DNA of 64,000 nucleotides from an uncultured Chthonomonas sp. (GTDB lineage: Bacteria > Armatimonadota > Chthonomonadetes > Chthonomonadales > Chthonomonadaceae). Positions 17,623 through 26,754 of this stretch are shown piece by piece. Position 1 is the first letter of the stretch, and each line of letters opens with the position of its first letter. The stretch is taken from the NCBI GenBank assembly GCA_903859705.1, contig CAIONQ010000030.1:1-64000 (forward strand), in the 5' to 3' direction. Below the pieces are notes generated by a model. That model did no database searches and was not told the DNA's origin. It saw only the letters and a list, made by a program, of their open reading frames with translations. The translations under genes were made by a program, and so were the position numbers.

Positions 17623-18345
17623 ATGGAAGATCGGGCCAGATCGACGAGCGGTGTTAGAGGTTCTGCCAGGAAACCGCTGAAGCGCGCTCTGTTGTGGCTT
17701 GCTGTTGCCGGGACTGTGGCTGCGGGATTTGCCTTTGCATCTGCGCGCAGCCAGGCGCGAACACGGGTATCTTTACGTGTAGACCCAGGATACATGGTTA
17801 CTATCTCACTGCCGGAACACTACAGGGATGAAACCGGGAACGACCGGAACTTTTGCCTTCCGCATATATTGGTTAAAACGGAAGGCAATCCAATTGCAAC
17901 GCGGGTCGACTGGCTTCTTAACCGCACTTATTCCACCAACGTCCGACCACCAACCTTTATACTGATGGCAACCGATCTCTCTAAACAGACGGTGCCCGTA
18001 TTGGTAACAGACAGCGACGGCTATGTTATGCTGTCTGGCAAATATCCAGGCAAAATAGTGAACTCCTGGCGTAACGCTAAATGCCGGACTGCAAATGTGA
18101 GTGTGTACGAGTTGCAGGTACCCTCCGCCGTGACGCCCAGGGTGTTTGTGCTGTTTGTAAACAGACTGAATTCTCGACGAGCCTTCTCTATTTCCGCTGC
18201 CGTCCCAGAGGTGCAAGGCGAATGGATGCACCAGCGTATGCGAGAGATATTCAACGATCTCCAGCTGACAAATATCTGTGGATACCCAGAGGATAAACCC
18301 CATCATTCACTTGATGACTACATCAATACGAAGCCATCCAGTTAA
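17623..18345 (+). CDS. Membrane-anchored protein of unknown function
   Basis: 240 residues from the ATG at 17623, chosen because GAGGTGG lies just upstream; an in-frame ATG at 17608 is an alternative. After about 20 basic residues there is one membrane segment (LLWLAVAGTVAAGFAFASA), then a 190-residue mostly beta domain expected outside the cytoplasm. It contains three cysteines in the mature part (NFCLPHI, AKCRTAN, NICGYP). No family recognised. It stands alone between a long intergenic region and a convergent methyltransferase gene. Confidence 0.75.
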   Translation: MEDRARSTSGVRGSARKPLKRALLWLAVAGTVAAGFAFASARSQARTRVSLRVDPGYMVTISLPEHYRDETGNDRNFCLPHILVKTEGNPIATRVDWLLNRTYSTNVRPPTFILMATDLSKQTVPVLVTDSDGYVMLSGKYPGKIVNSWRNAKCRTANVSVYELQVPSAVTPRVFVLFVNRLNSRRAFSISAAVPEVQGEWMHQRMREIFNDLQLTNICGYPEDKPHHSLDDYINTKPSS

Positions 18346-18357
18346 GCAGTGTAACTC

Positions 18358-18387
18358 AGGAGGGTGAGCCTGCGGAATCACCCTCCT
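18358..18387. terminator. Bidirectional hairpin between convergent genes
   Basis: AGGAGGGTGA / TCACCCTCCT, a perfect 10-bp stem with a 10-base loop, between the plus-strand gene ending at 18345 and the minus-strand methyltransferase ending at 18401. No T-run follows in either direction. Confidence 0.55.
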
Positions 18388-18400
18388 CTGCTCTGGCTGA

Positions 18401-19114
18401 TTATGCCTTAATGCCACCGAAGCAGGCGAAGCAACTGTTTTTGTGCAGCACTTCTATCTTGGCAAACCCTACTTTTCGCAGCAGATCCAGCTGATAGATG
18501 AGCGGCTTCGGGGTGTCTTCTTTTGCGATGTATGCCCAAACATGATCACGGTACTCTGTGCCTTTGAGGCTGGTAAGGTACTCCCCATACCGCTCCCACA
18601 TCAGGGTTTGGACGACAGCTATGGAGTGCTCAATCAGGTCGGTAATCCAGAACGAGCCGCCGGGTTTGAGGGCGCGATATACCGAAGCAAACACTGCTTC
18701 CCATTCGGGATCGGTTCTTAAATGGTGCAGAGTGGCGGCGGCCACCACCACGTCATAGCTATTTTCAGCCAGCTCAACTTCTCGGATATCCTGCTGAATG
18801 GTGGTTACAGCCCCTGCCCCCGCGGCTGTAACTCGCGTATTTGCCCTTTGCAACATGGGTGCGCTGAGATCTACCAGGGTGCAGTTTAAGCCTGGCAGCT
18901 CCTGCAGTAAACGCAGTGTGTAGTTGCCTGCACCGCAGCCGATATCCAACACATCTGAAGCATCTTTGTTAAGGGTGGCCACCGTTCTGGCAACGAGCTC
19001 GAGGGAAAGGGGAGAATCGATTGTTGCAGACTGACCAGTTTCGAGGTTAGAAAAGCGCTCTACATCGTTATCAAAGCGCTCACGTATCTCTTCAACAGTA
19101 GATTTAATACTCAT
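18401..19114 (-). CDS. Class I SAM-dependent methyltransferase
   Basis: 237 residues. Motif I VLDIGCGAGNYTLRLL lies at about 56-71, motif II acidic residue in CTLVDLSAPML, then DVVVAAATLHHL and LKPGGSFWITDL. This is the Methyltransf_11/25-type Rossmann domain that moves a methyl group from SAM to an unknown acceptor. AAGGG upstream of ATG 19114 supports the start. The C-terminal 60 residues (KVGFAKIEVLHKNSCFACFGG) carry two close cysteines, which may be incidental. The gene is divergent from the exported GHL6-like protein, across a region with short tandem repeats. Confidence 0.92.
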   Translation of the reverse strand: MSIKSTVEEIRERFDNDVERFSNLETGQSATIDSPLSLELVARTVATLNKDASDVLDIGCGAGNYTLRLLQELPGLNCTLVDLSAPMLQRANTRVTAAGAGAVTTIQQDIREVELAENSYDVVVAAATLHHLRTDPEWEAVFASVYRALKPGGSFWITDLIEHSIAVVQTLMWERYGEYLTSLKGTEYRDHVWAYIAKEDTPKPLIYQLDLLRKVGFAKIEVLHKNSCFACFGGIKA

Positions 19115-19191
19115 TGTGTTTCCCTTTCACCCGTAGTGGGCTTCCATCCCGCCAGATTGCGGACTTGTAGGATACCAGATTGGGGGAGGGT

Positions 19192-19263
19192 TAGGGCGCT
19201 TCGCTTAGTTAGGAAGGGTAGGACGCTTCGCTCGGGTAGGGCGCCTCGCTTAGTTAGGGTGCT
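19192..19263 (+). repeat. Array of 9/18-base repeats in a divergent intergenic region
   Basis: Successive units TAGGGCGCT-TCGCTTAGT, TAGGAAGGG, TAGGACGCT-TCGCTCGGG, TAGGGCGCC-TCGCTTAGT and TAGGGTGCT-TCGAC run without gaps. They read as three to four 18-base copies with one nine-base half unit inserted. The array lies between the methyltransferase start and the GHL6-like gene start (137 bases before the latter's start codon). Confidence 0.7.
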
Positions 19264-19399
19264 TCGACTGGCAGCGAATGCCGGCCACACGTGTTGTTCA
19301 ATAAGCGACATGCCACAAATCTGGCATCAGGGTGTCTCAATTGTGCATGCCGATACACTGATGTTGCCTTTGTTGTGCGCTGCCGGATTGGAGTTAAAG

Positions 19400-21724
19400 A
19401 TGCCCTCTTTTCGCCGCCTGTTGAATGTGTTGTGTGCTACCGTGTTTACGCTTGTGTCGCTGGCTTTGCCAGCCGCCCCACCCGCAATGGAGTGGCACCC
19501 TGCCTACCCAACCACCCTACCGGCGGATACGTGGCTAACCAGGTACAGCCGACTGTGCTATGGCATTGACGGCGAGAATCTGGCTGAGGCCAGCAAGAGT
19601 GGTGTTAATGTTATTTGTGGTGGCACCAATGCCGCCGGAATTGGTTTTGCCGGTGGCCCATTTATCCTGGGCAGAAACGGTGAATTTGTAAACATTCGCA
19701 CTGGCAAGCCTATTCCTGAAAAGACTCTTCAAGAGCTGCGATCTCGTGTCGATGCTGCCCACGCCAGGGGCTGCAAGGTGCTTGGTGAGGTGATCCGATT
19801 TTATATGACTCCCTGGATGCAGGAGGATCACCCTGAGTGGCAGGATATCAACTCGCCGGGTGGCAAGCCCATTCGGCCAGATCAGCTGAAGGACATTGCT
19901 GTGCTCGGATGCTGGAACTCCCCTTATGGAGACTGGTTCATAAAATCTCAGGTGGCACTGGTGCGCAGGCTGGACTGGGACGGATACAACATGGACGGCT
20001 TCGGATGTTGGAGCCAGTGTTTTTGCCCGAACTGCGTTGCTTCGTATAAACAAGAAACTGGCAGAGACATACCGCCCGGTGCCAGCGTGAACGATTCTGC
20101 CTGGAGGCACTATCTGAAGTGGCGCCTGGACCGCTATACCCGGTTTGTTGCCCGATGGACCGCCGCCATGAAGGCCGCAAAACCCGGGTTTGTTACGGCG
20201 CCCTGGAGCACTGGGCCAGGCCGATGGTGGCACTGGATGGGTGCCCCTGCCGCCGAAGGATCGGATGCGATGCACCGCGTTCTGGATGCGCCAGCAGTTG
20301 AGCTGCTGTGGGATTTTCCGCCTGATCAGGGCAGCACTTTGCTCCCGGATTTTACCTGCCGTTATTACCGCGGACTCACTGGCGACAAGCCCGCCTGGAT
20401 GTTGCCGTACCTGTGCCTGCAAGGGCAGTTTAACATGCAGCCGCCCCCGGCCGAGTGCGATTTGCGCATGATGAGCGTGTTAACGAATGGCTGTTTGCCC
20501 GCTCAGGGCTGGTGGCAGCAGAATGAAGAGGCATCGGTTACCCATAGCATGGAGATGCTAAAAGCGCGCGAGCCATTCACCACCGGCACAAAATCTTTGA
20601 AGTGGGCCGCCATGTTTGTTGGCGAAAGCAGCAGGCTACTTTACGGGTTACCCGGCGTGCGGACCGAGACCCCGCTTGGGCACTGGCTTGGCAGCGGAGT
20701 AGACACCATCGACTTAAACAAGTATCCCGCCGGAGAGCGCCGAATGCCCGCCCATATGGAATCGGCGGTGGGTGTGTTCAGAGCGATGATGGAGGACCAC
20801 CTGCCGCTTGATATCATTACAGAACCAGACCTGGAAGACGCAAAAACCCTGGCGAAATACCGTGTGCTGATACTGCCTAATGCCGCATGCATGAGCTCGC
20901 ATTCTGCGGCAGTAGTGAGACAGTTTGTGAAGGCGGGAGGCGGGCTGGTATCTCTGCACGAAAGCAGCCTGTGCAATGAATTTGGCGACCGGCTGCCAGA
21001 CTTTCAACTTGCAGATGTGTTTGGCGCGCATTACAAAGGCGCCACAGACTACTCTGCCCGCTGGCCAAACTACCCGGAGTGGACAGAGCTATATGTTGGA
21101 ATTCACCCGCCAGACCTACATGCGATCACAGACGACCCCGTTATCCGCTCAAACTATCGGCGTGGTTCAGACAGGCTACAGTATATTGGCTGGATGACAA
21201 ACGTAGAGGCTATAGGCGGTGCAACAAAACTGGGACGCCGGCTTACTGCCCCCGTAGAATGGCCATTTATTCTGCTGAACCAGGCAAACAAGGGGCGATC
21301 CGTTTATGTAGCGGCGGATCTGGGGCAAGCGTATTTTCTGGCGCCTTATCAATACCAGCGCCGTATGATTACCAGGGCGGTTGAGTGGGCGGCGGCATCC
21401 CAGCCTCCACCCATTACCGTGGAGGCCCCCCTTTGTGTACAGTGCGCCTATTACACGCAGCAAATTAAGGGTACTTCCCGCATGATCGTTCACTTGCTCA
21501 ACGAACTTAACACCAACGCAAACAGAGCTCTGCCCTTCAACAACCCACCCATGAGGGAAGAGACCATCCCCATCTCAGATATTCAACTCAAGTTCCGTTC
21601 TCCCGCTGTTCATAATGCGTGGCTGGAGCCAGAGCACAAGCTGCTGCCAATCCACTATAGCAAAAGTGGAGCCACTATTACGGTGCCGAGGCTTATGTTA
21701 CATAGCATGGTGGTAATTGAGTAG
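19400..21724 (+). CDS. Exported GHL6-like glycoside hydrolase with beta-galactosidase trimerisation-like domain
   Basis: 774 residues from the ATG at 19400, preceded by GGAG six bases upstream and followed by a signal peptide (LLNVLCATVFTLVSLALPAAPPA). Upstream in-frame codons run through the repeat array and are unlikely. Residues about 30-400 form a TIM-barrel-like region with WDGYNMDGFGCWSQCFC and GFVTAPWSTGPGRWWHW, as in the hypothetical glycosyl hydrolase 6 group. A Rossmann-like domain follows (AKYRVLILPNAACMSSHSA, FVKAGGGLVSLHESS), typical of the trimerisation domain of family 42-type enzymes. The Cys pair FCPNC may bind metal. Substrate unknown; presumably acts outside the cytoplasmic membrane on plant or microbial glycans. 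Confidence 0.82.
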   Translation: MPSFRRLLNVLCATVFTLVSLALPAAPPAMEWHPAYPTTLPADTWLTRYSRLCYGIDGENLAEASKSGVNVICGGTNAAGIGFAGGPFILGRNGEFVNIRTGKPIPEKTLQELRSRVDAAHARGCKVLGEVIRFYMTPWMQEDHPEWQDINSPGGKPIRPDQLKDIAVLGCWNSPYGDWFIKSQVALVRRLDWDGYNMDGFGCWSQCFCPNCVASYKQETGRDIPPGASVNDSAWRHYLKWRLDRYTRFVARWTAAMKAAKPGFVTAPWSTGPGRWWHWMGAPAAEGSDAMHRVLDAPAVELLWDFPPDQGSTLLPDFTCRYYRGLTGDKPAWMLPYLCLQGQFNMQPPPAECDLRMMSVLTNGCLPAQGWWQQNEEASVTHSMEMLKAREPFTTGTKSLKWAAMFVGESSRLLYGLPGVRTETPLGHWLGSGVDTIDLNKYPAGERRMPAHMESAVGVFRAMMEDHLPLDIITEPDLEDAKTLAKYRVLILPNAACMSSHSAAVVRQFVKAGGGLVSLHESSLCNEFGDRLPDFQLADVFGAHYKGATDYSARWPNYPEWTELYVGIHPPDLHAITDDPVIRSNYRRGSDRLQYIGWMTNVEAIGGATKLGRRLTAPVEWPFILLNQANKGRSVYVAADLGQAYFLAPYQYQRRMITRAVEWAAASQPPPITVEAPLCVQCAYYTQQIKGTSRMIVHLLNELNTNANRALPFNNPPMREETIPISDIQLKFRSPAVHNAWLEPEHKLLPIHYSKSGATITVPRLMLHSMVVIE

Positions 21725-21785
21725 TCACCCAGATTGGTACCCACCGAGTGCTGTTGGCTGAATATACGGGAGGATATGAACGCAC

Positions 21786-24700
21786 CTACTCGCTTAATAC
21801 GAGGGCAGCGGCCTGGTCCAGAGACATTCTGGCGCCGACTGCGCGCTGTTTATTAAACACCTCGGTGCCAATCGTTTGTTCAAGCTGTTTCAGAAAGTCT
21901 TCTGACACGAATTCCACGCCACCAAGACCGTTGTTTTTTCGGTAGGCATTGCACCAGCCTGATAGCCTGGCCGCATCCCTATCTCTATCCATTTGTTGCA
22001 GCAGAACAACGGCTATCTGAAGTGATCCCAGTATTCCGGAACTAAAGTCCAGATCCACAAAACTGATGATGGCTTCCCCCAGGTATCCCCGGGCGATATC
22101 CGTTTCGCGCTTATCTATTGCAATTTGTGCAAATTCACATTGTGTGGCTGCAACACCAAGATTGCTGTTGATTGATTGATAGTGCTCGCGAACCACATTA
22201 AGAATATCCAGCGCTTGCTCAAACTCACCACGTACCCGGTGGATAACTGCCAAACCCGTGTAAGCCTCATACTCAAATCGAATCTGGTGGTGCAGCCTGG
22301 CCAGCACGATTCCTTCATTGTAATGCGATTTCGCAGCATCAAGCTCCCCCACTCGCCGGAGTACGGAAGCAAGTTTAATTAGCACAACTGGTTCACTTTG
22401 AGCCAGTTGTGATTGCCGGCAAACTGCCAGTGCCTGTTGGCACCTTTGTTTTGCCTGTTCGAACTCGCCTTGTACCTCGAGCACAGCCACGAAGTTACCT
22501 ACTGCCCTCACAAAAAGGCCAGGAAACTGGCCATCCGCCAGATCCAGCATTATGGCATCGTACATTTCTGTGGCCTGTTGCAACCGATTTAGCAACCTGG
22601 CGATATTGGCCAAACCGATTCTGTTTAGCAGGTAAAGTTCTGGTACCAACTGAGCACCACGATGGGCAATTGCGAGTTTGAAATAGTGATCGGCATGCCG
22701 GAAATGGGACCTAACATGCCAAAAACGTTCCAGGGCACATGCCACCTCAAGGCCAGCACGGCCACCATCTGGCAACAATGCAGAGAACTCTATTGCATTG
22801 AGGATGTTAGTGTAGTCTGCATTTACGACCTCGATCGACTGATCCATGGGTAACTGCAGCGAGCCAAGCGCGAGATCCTTAAAAAATTGGCAATATCGCC
22901 TGAGAGCAACCTCTCGAGCTTCAAACGCAGCGAAGCATTCTTTTGCAAAGGCCCGTATACTGGCGTGCATTGTAAAGCGTTTTGTGCCGTTGTACTCCTC
23001 GGCGACCACCAGGGATCGATCGACTAGAGAGTGTAATATATCCAGAACTTGCCATGCATCAAAGTGAAGAGTGCCCTCTTGTTTCGCCCAATCGGCGACG
23101 TTATTACCTGCGCAGATTGCCTCAACTGCTTCTATGGTACAACTGCCCGTGAAGAGAGATAGACAGGCAAAAACCTGGCGCTCATCGTGCTCCAGGAGTG
23201 CATAGGACCAATCTACCAGTGCGCGCAGTGTTTGTTGCCTTTTATCATCAGTACGATTGCCGCTCACAAGCAATCTAAACCTATCCGATAGTCTGGCCTC
23301 GATTTGTGCAGGCGTCATAACCCGGATACGCGCTGCAGCCAGCTCTATTGCAAGTGGGTTGCCATCCAATTGCCTGCAGATACGAATAATGTTAAGAATA
23401 TTTGCGGGAGTAGGCTGAAATTGCGGGTTTATTTGCCGAGACCGCTCTACAAATAGTTGCACAGCTGGATACTCCAGGGCATCGTGCAATTGCAGCTTCC
23501 CGGTGTACCTGCTGGCGGATAAGGCCTGATCTGTAGGTACAGAAAGTGGTGTTACTACAAGGGTTCTTTCGCCCCTAATGTGCAGTGCCTGCCTGCTGGT
23601 GCAAAGCACTTTTAGATTGGGGCAATGCTGCACAAGCGAGGCAACGAGATTGGCAATAACCTCTAATAGATGCTCGCAGTTATCTAAAACGAGCAAGTAC
23701 TGCGATGTTCCGATAGTGCGTTCAATTGATAACTGTGCGGGCTCATCACGCTGATCACGGATACCCATGGCCCCTGCAACCGCGGCAGGTACTGTGGCAG
23801 GATCTGTTAGCCTGGCAAGCTCTACAAATACGGTTCCACCTGCATATTTTTTTGATGCGCATGTGAGTATTTCGAGAGCGATACTGGTTTTGCCAATGCC
23901 GCCCGTTCCCGTAAGTGTTAGAACGCGTGATGAATCAAGAACAGCGAGGGCTTCGCCGCAGAGTTCGTTACGCCCAAGCAGTTTGATTGAGAGTGTGGGA
24001 AGAGAGCGCAATGGCGATTCTGAGTGCTTTCCCGCATCAGGTAGCCCGGGCGTGAAGGTTTCATGGCGCACCGCCACTGCTCTGGAGTTAAGTTTGAGCT
24101 CCTCGAACACTGCTATCGTAACGGGATCGGGGTCTGTATTAAGCTCGCTTCGAAGCAGAATTCGCAAGTCCCGGTAAGTCTGCGTTGCTTCCGCAGCGTT
24201 TCCGGATCGGAACAGAGCTTCGATTAGGACTCTGTAGGCCGATTCCTGCAGTGGATCCGTGGCAATTAATCGGCGTGAAAACTCGGCTGTGCGCCTGAAC
24301 TCTCCATTATTAAGTGCTGTTTTTGAGAGCTTATCCAGCGCGGTTAAGTACTGCTGCTCCCGCAATATACGATGTTGATTGATCCACTCTTCTTCGCACT
24401 CTTGAAGCAGTTGGCCGGAATATTGTTCTACTGCCCCTTCAGAACTCTGATCGCTGTTCTCCTGGATTAGTTTATCGAAGAGATTAACATCGCATTGCGC
24501 ATCACTAAGGTCTAAGCGGAGGGATAGATCTGCCGCCGTTTCGAGGCGATAAGCGTGTAATCCAAGTGCTGACTTCAATTCGACAAGCGTTCGACGGAGA
24601 TAGAAGCGGCCAGCAGATTGCTCGGCATCTGGCCATAAGTTTGCTGCAACCCACCCTCTATCCAGTGATTTGCCATTACGGAGACAGAGCAATGCTAGCA

Positions 24701-24812
24701 GCCACTTTGCTTTGCGGCTCTTGATTATTACCGGCGTAGTGCCAATGCGGCACTCCAGTAGTCCAAATAATTGTATGGTTAGCTTCGGTAATTCACTTGT
24801 TGGGCCAGGCAT
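21786..24812 (-). CDS. SARP/AfsR-type regulator: OmpR-like HTH, BTAD, NB-ARC ATPase, TPRs
   Basis: 1,008 residues from the ATG at 24812 (GGAG six bases upstream; a TTG five codons earlier is less likely). Order: winged helix at about 10-95 with KAKWLLALLCL and RFYLRRTLVELKSAL; bacterial transcriptional activation domain about 100-245; STAND/NB-ARC ATPase from about 285 with Walker A TGTGGIGKTS, Walker B LLVLDNCEHLLE and GNPLAIELAAARI; then TPR-like repeats to the end. Such proteins are signal-integrating transcription activators that switch on by ATP-driven oligomerisation. No neighbour is an obvious target; the gene is convergent with the GHL6-like gene. Confidence 0.93.
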   Translation of the reverse strand: MPGPTSELPKLTIQLFGLLECRIGTTPVIIKSRKAKWLLALLCLRNGKSLDRGWVAANLWPDAEQSAGRFYLRRTLVELKSALGLHAYRLETAADLSLRLDLSDAQCDVNLFDKLIQENSDQSSEGAVEQYSGQLLQECEEEWINQHRILREQQYLTALDKLSKTALNNGEFRRTAEFSRRLIATDPLQESAYRVLIEALFRSGNAAEATQTYRDLRILLRSELNTDPDPVTIAVFEELKLNSRAVAVRHETFTPGLPDAGKHSESPLRSLPTLSIKLLGRNELCGEALAVLDSSRVLTLTGTGGIGKTSIALEILTCASKKYAGGTVFVELARLTDPATVPAAVAGAMGIRDQRDEPAQLSIERTIGTSQYLLVLDNCEHLLEVIANLVASLVQHCPNLKVLCTSRQALHIRGERTLVVTPLSVPTDQALSASRYTGKLQLHDALEYPAVQLFVERSRQINPQFQPTPANILNIIRICRQLDGNPLAIELAAARIRVMTPAQIEARLSDRFRLLVSGNRTDDKRQQTLRALVDWSYALLEHDERQVFACLSLFTGSCTIEAVEAICAGNNVADWAKQEGTLHFDAWQVLDILHSLVDRSLVVAEEYNGTKRFTMHASIRAFAKECFAAFEAREVALRRYCQFFKDLALGSLQLPMDQSIEVVNADYTNILNAIEFSALLPDGGRAGLEVACALERFWHVRSHFRHADHYFKLAIAHRGAQLVPELYLLNRIGLANIARLLNRLQQATEMYDAIMLDLADGQFPGLFVRAVGNFVAVLEVQGEFEQAKQRCQQALAVCRQSQLAQSEPVVLIKLASVLRRVGELDAAKSHYNEGIVLARLHHQIRFEYEAYTGLAVIHRVRGEFEQALDILNVVREHYQSINSNLGVAATQCEFAQIAIDKRETDIARGYLGEAIISFVDLDFSSGILGSLQIAVVLLQQMDRDRDAARLSGWCNAYRKNNGLGGVEFVSEDFLKQLEQTIGTEVFNKQRAVGARMSLDQAAALVLSE

Positions 24813-24988
24813 CAACAACTCCAGCAATATCTGCAGAGGGATTGGAGCTGCGTACAGCAGTGATGTGAAGTTTACCTGATTGCAGGGTGAGCCGGGGTAT
24901 GGGGCATTGGGTTCAGGCTATGGGGGCGCCTGACTGCTGGTGGGAGGGTGTAGTAGTGTGGATAGGGAAGGAAACAGACACAGTTGGA

Positions 24989-25300
24989 TCAGATGAAAAC
25001 ACAAAGGATTGATACTTGCTGTACAGAGGTGGCACCGTATAGGTTTGAACTTACGAGTGCAAAGTTGGCTGCCTCAATTTGCTGATTGATAGCCCCAAAA
25101 AAGTCAAGATGAATTGAGTTTAGCGTGCCAAGTGTTGGATCAAAGAGGTTGCAGTTCCACCCACCAAACCACTCGCTGTTGGTGCTGATTGCATGCATAA
25201 ACAACCGATCCTGGCGGATTGTATCGGCTGAAACAGATGCCGCACCGCAACAAACTGTAAGTAGCATGGCACATACGCTTATGGCTGATGATCTCTTCAC
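24989..25300 (-). CDS. Short exported protein, possibly truncated choice-of-anchor-like domain
   Basis: 103 residues from a GTG at 25300 with AAGGGG six bases upstream. A signal peptide follows (AISVCAMLLTVCCGAASVSA). The mature part contains LFDPTLGTLNSIHLDFFGAI, which resembles the start of choice-of-anchor E type domains found in PEP-CTERM proteins. The usual domain is about twice as long and ends in a sorting signal. Here the frame stops after SILCVFI with no PEP-CTERM, so this is probably a truncated or decaying gene. The 175 bases between it and the SARP regulator show no further recognisable part. Confidence 0.5.
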   Translation of the reverse strand: MKRSSAISVCAMLLTVCCGAASVSADTIRQDRLFMHAISTNSEWFGGWNCNLFDPTLGTLNSIHLDFFGAINQQIEAANFALVSSNLYGATSVQQVSILCVFI

Positions 25301-25778
25301 GTAATTCCCCTTGATGTGACATGCTGACATATAGGTAATTGGTCAGCAGATAATTTGAATGCTGGCGAGCAGAGATCTGAATCTCGCCCGGATGTTGAAG
25401 TGATCCCAGTTTACAAGGGCGGTGTTACAGTCACCGTTACATTTACACAGGCAAATTGCTGTGAAATTCGGCGAACGTTTGTAACGCTTGGTGTAACGCC
25501 TGAAGGGTTAAGATGGTGTACTCCTGCCTGCTCAGCCGGAAATGAGCAGACAGGAGACCTGAATTTCCAGGCATCAGCACGAGGAAAGAGATGCGCAATG
25601 GCACGCAAACTTCCAGTTCACCAGCATCCAATTAAACCGATCATCCCAAAGTATACGTTGCATGGCAAGGGCTTAAGCAAGTAACAGTTGCAGATCTGCA
25701 GCTACGTCGAGGCCAGCCAGCACGCCAGATGAAATCAATTATCTACAACCGATATACAGATTCAGGAGATTCCACTCA
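25301..25778. other. 480-base intergenic region before the PEP-CTERM gene
   Basis: A plus-strand open frame at 25355-25684 (109 codons from a TTG without ribosome site) encodes VYKGGVTVTVTFTQANCCE and a cysteine-containing middle, but has no recognisable family and I do not call it a gene. The last 40 bases hold AGGAG ahead of the PEP-CTERM gene. No structured RNA or operator stands out. Confidence 0.4.
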
Positions 25779-26687
25779 ATGCGATTATCAAGCCTACTGA
25801 CTTCAGGAACGCGTTTATCCGTGGTTGCGGCCGCGCTGGGCACACTTGCGATTTCTGCGCGTGCAGAGAGCCTGTACGCACTTTCCTATTCTGGAACCCT
25901 GTATCGCATTCAAAGTAACGGCAGCTATGCGGTGATAGCGTCATCTATTCCCTATCCAAGTGGACTTGCAGTAGACAACTCTGGCAACGCTTTTGTTGCG
26001 GATCAGCTCAACTCACGGATTTACAAATTCACCCCGTCCGGTGTGAAGACAGTTTATGCCACCGTTCCCGGTTTCGATATGCCATCCATTGTTTTCGACG
26101 CGGCAGGCAGCTTATATGTATCCGAAAATGATCTGCATGATATTAGGAAAATTGCGGCGGATGGCACCCAATCGATCTTTGCTTCTGGCCTGCAGGATCC
26201 AACAGGGTTGGCAATAGACGTCGCTGGCAATCTCTACGAGGCAGATAACCTTCGGGGCAAAATCAACAAGTTCTCTTCTGAAGGCGTGAATCTTCTTACA
26301 TTAACAGTTCCAGATGCGTTCAAACTTGCCTTTGACTCCAGCAGCAACCTACTGGTAACGAGATTCCACCAGGGGGATGTATTGCGAATCCAGCCAAATG
26401 GGTCCGTAACATCTCTGGCTTCGGAGCTTAATACTCCGTATGGAATGTCCATTGGTGCGGATGACAGTGCCTATATATCTGAAGGTTTCACTACCAACAT
26501 TGATAGGATCGCCCCAAACGGTTCAGTGTCAACATTTGTCTCCATGCCAGAAGGAATTGGCAATTTAGCTTTTGGGCCAGACGCTCCAATTACATCTACA
26601 CCAGAACCCTCCGGTTGGGCACTGCTTGCATCTGGCCTTTGCACTGTTGGGGGGATTCTGCGTCATCGGCGCAAGCGTATGAGCTAA
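25779..26687 (+). CDS. PEP-CTERM exported NHL/SMP-30-like beta-propeller protein
   Basis: 302 residues, start ATG 25779 with AGGAG nine bases upstream. It has an N-terminal signal peptide (LSVVAAALGTLAISARAES), then about six blade-like repeats of the type GLAVDNSGNAFVADQLNSRIYKF and GLAIDVAGNLYEADN, as in NHL or SMP-30 propellers. It ends in a PEP-CTERM signal: PEPSGWALL, a hydrophobic stretch and RHRRKR. PEP-CTERM proteins are processed by exosortase and end up on the surface or in the matrix. No exosortase gene is in this window. Ligand unknown. Confidence 0.92.
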   Translation: MRLSSLLTSGTRLSVVAAALGTLAISARAESLYALSYSGTLYRIQSNGSYAVIASSIPYPSGLAVDNSGNAFVADQLNSRIYKFTPSGVKTVYATVPGFDMPSIVFDAAGSLYVSENDLHDIRKIAADGTQSIFASGLQDPTGLAIDVAGNLYEADNLRGKINKFSSEGVNLLTLTVPDAFKLAFDSSSNLLVTRFHQGDVLRIQPNGSVTSLASELNTPYGMSIGADDSAYISEGFTTNIDRIAPNGSVSTFVSMPEGIGNLAFGPDAPITSTPEPSGWALLASGLCTVGGILRHRRKRMS

Positions 26688-26710
26688 TAGTGATAACATC
26701 CAAAAGCACA

Positions 26711-26748
26711 ATAGCCCTGAAGATTACTCATCAGGGCTATCGCGTTTT
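26711..26748 (+). terminator. Rho-independent terminator
   Basis: ATAGCCCTGA / TCAGGGCTAT, a perfect 10-bp stem with 10-base loop, followed by CGCGTTTT. It lies 23 bases after the PEP-CTERM gene and also just past the convergent clpB stop, so it may serve both. Confidence 0.8.
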
Positions 26749-26754
26749 GAGAAC

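Noticed and set aside
19535-20422. 295-codon minus-strand frame inside the GHL6-like gene
   Set aside because: Antisense to a gene with signal peptide and conserved domains; no start signal of its own.
25355-25684. 109-codon plus-strand frame before the PEP-CTERM gene
   Set aside because: TTG start without ribosome site and no family; described in the intergenic entry instead of being called a gene.
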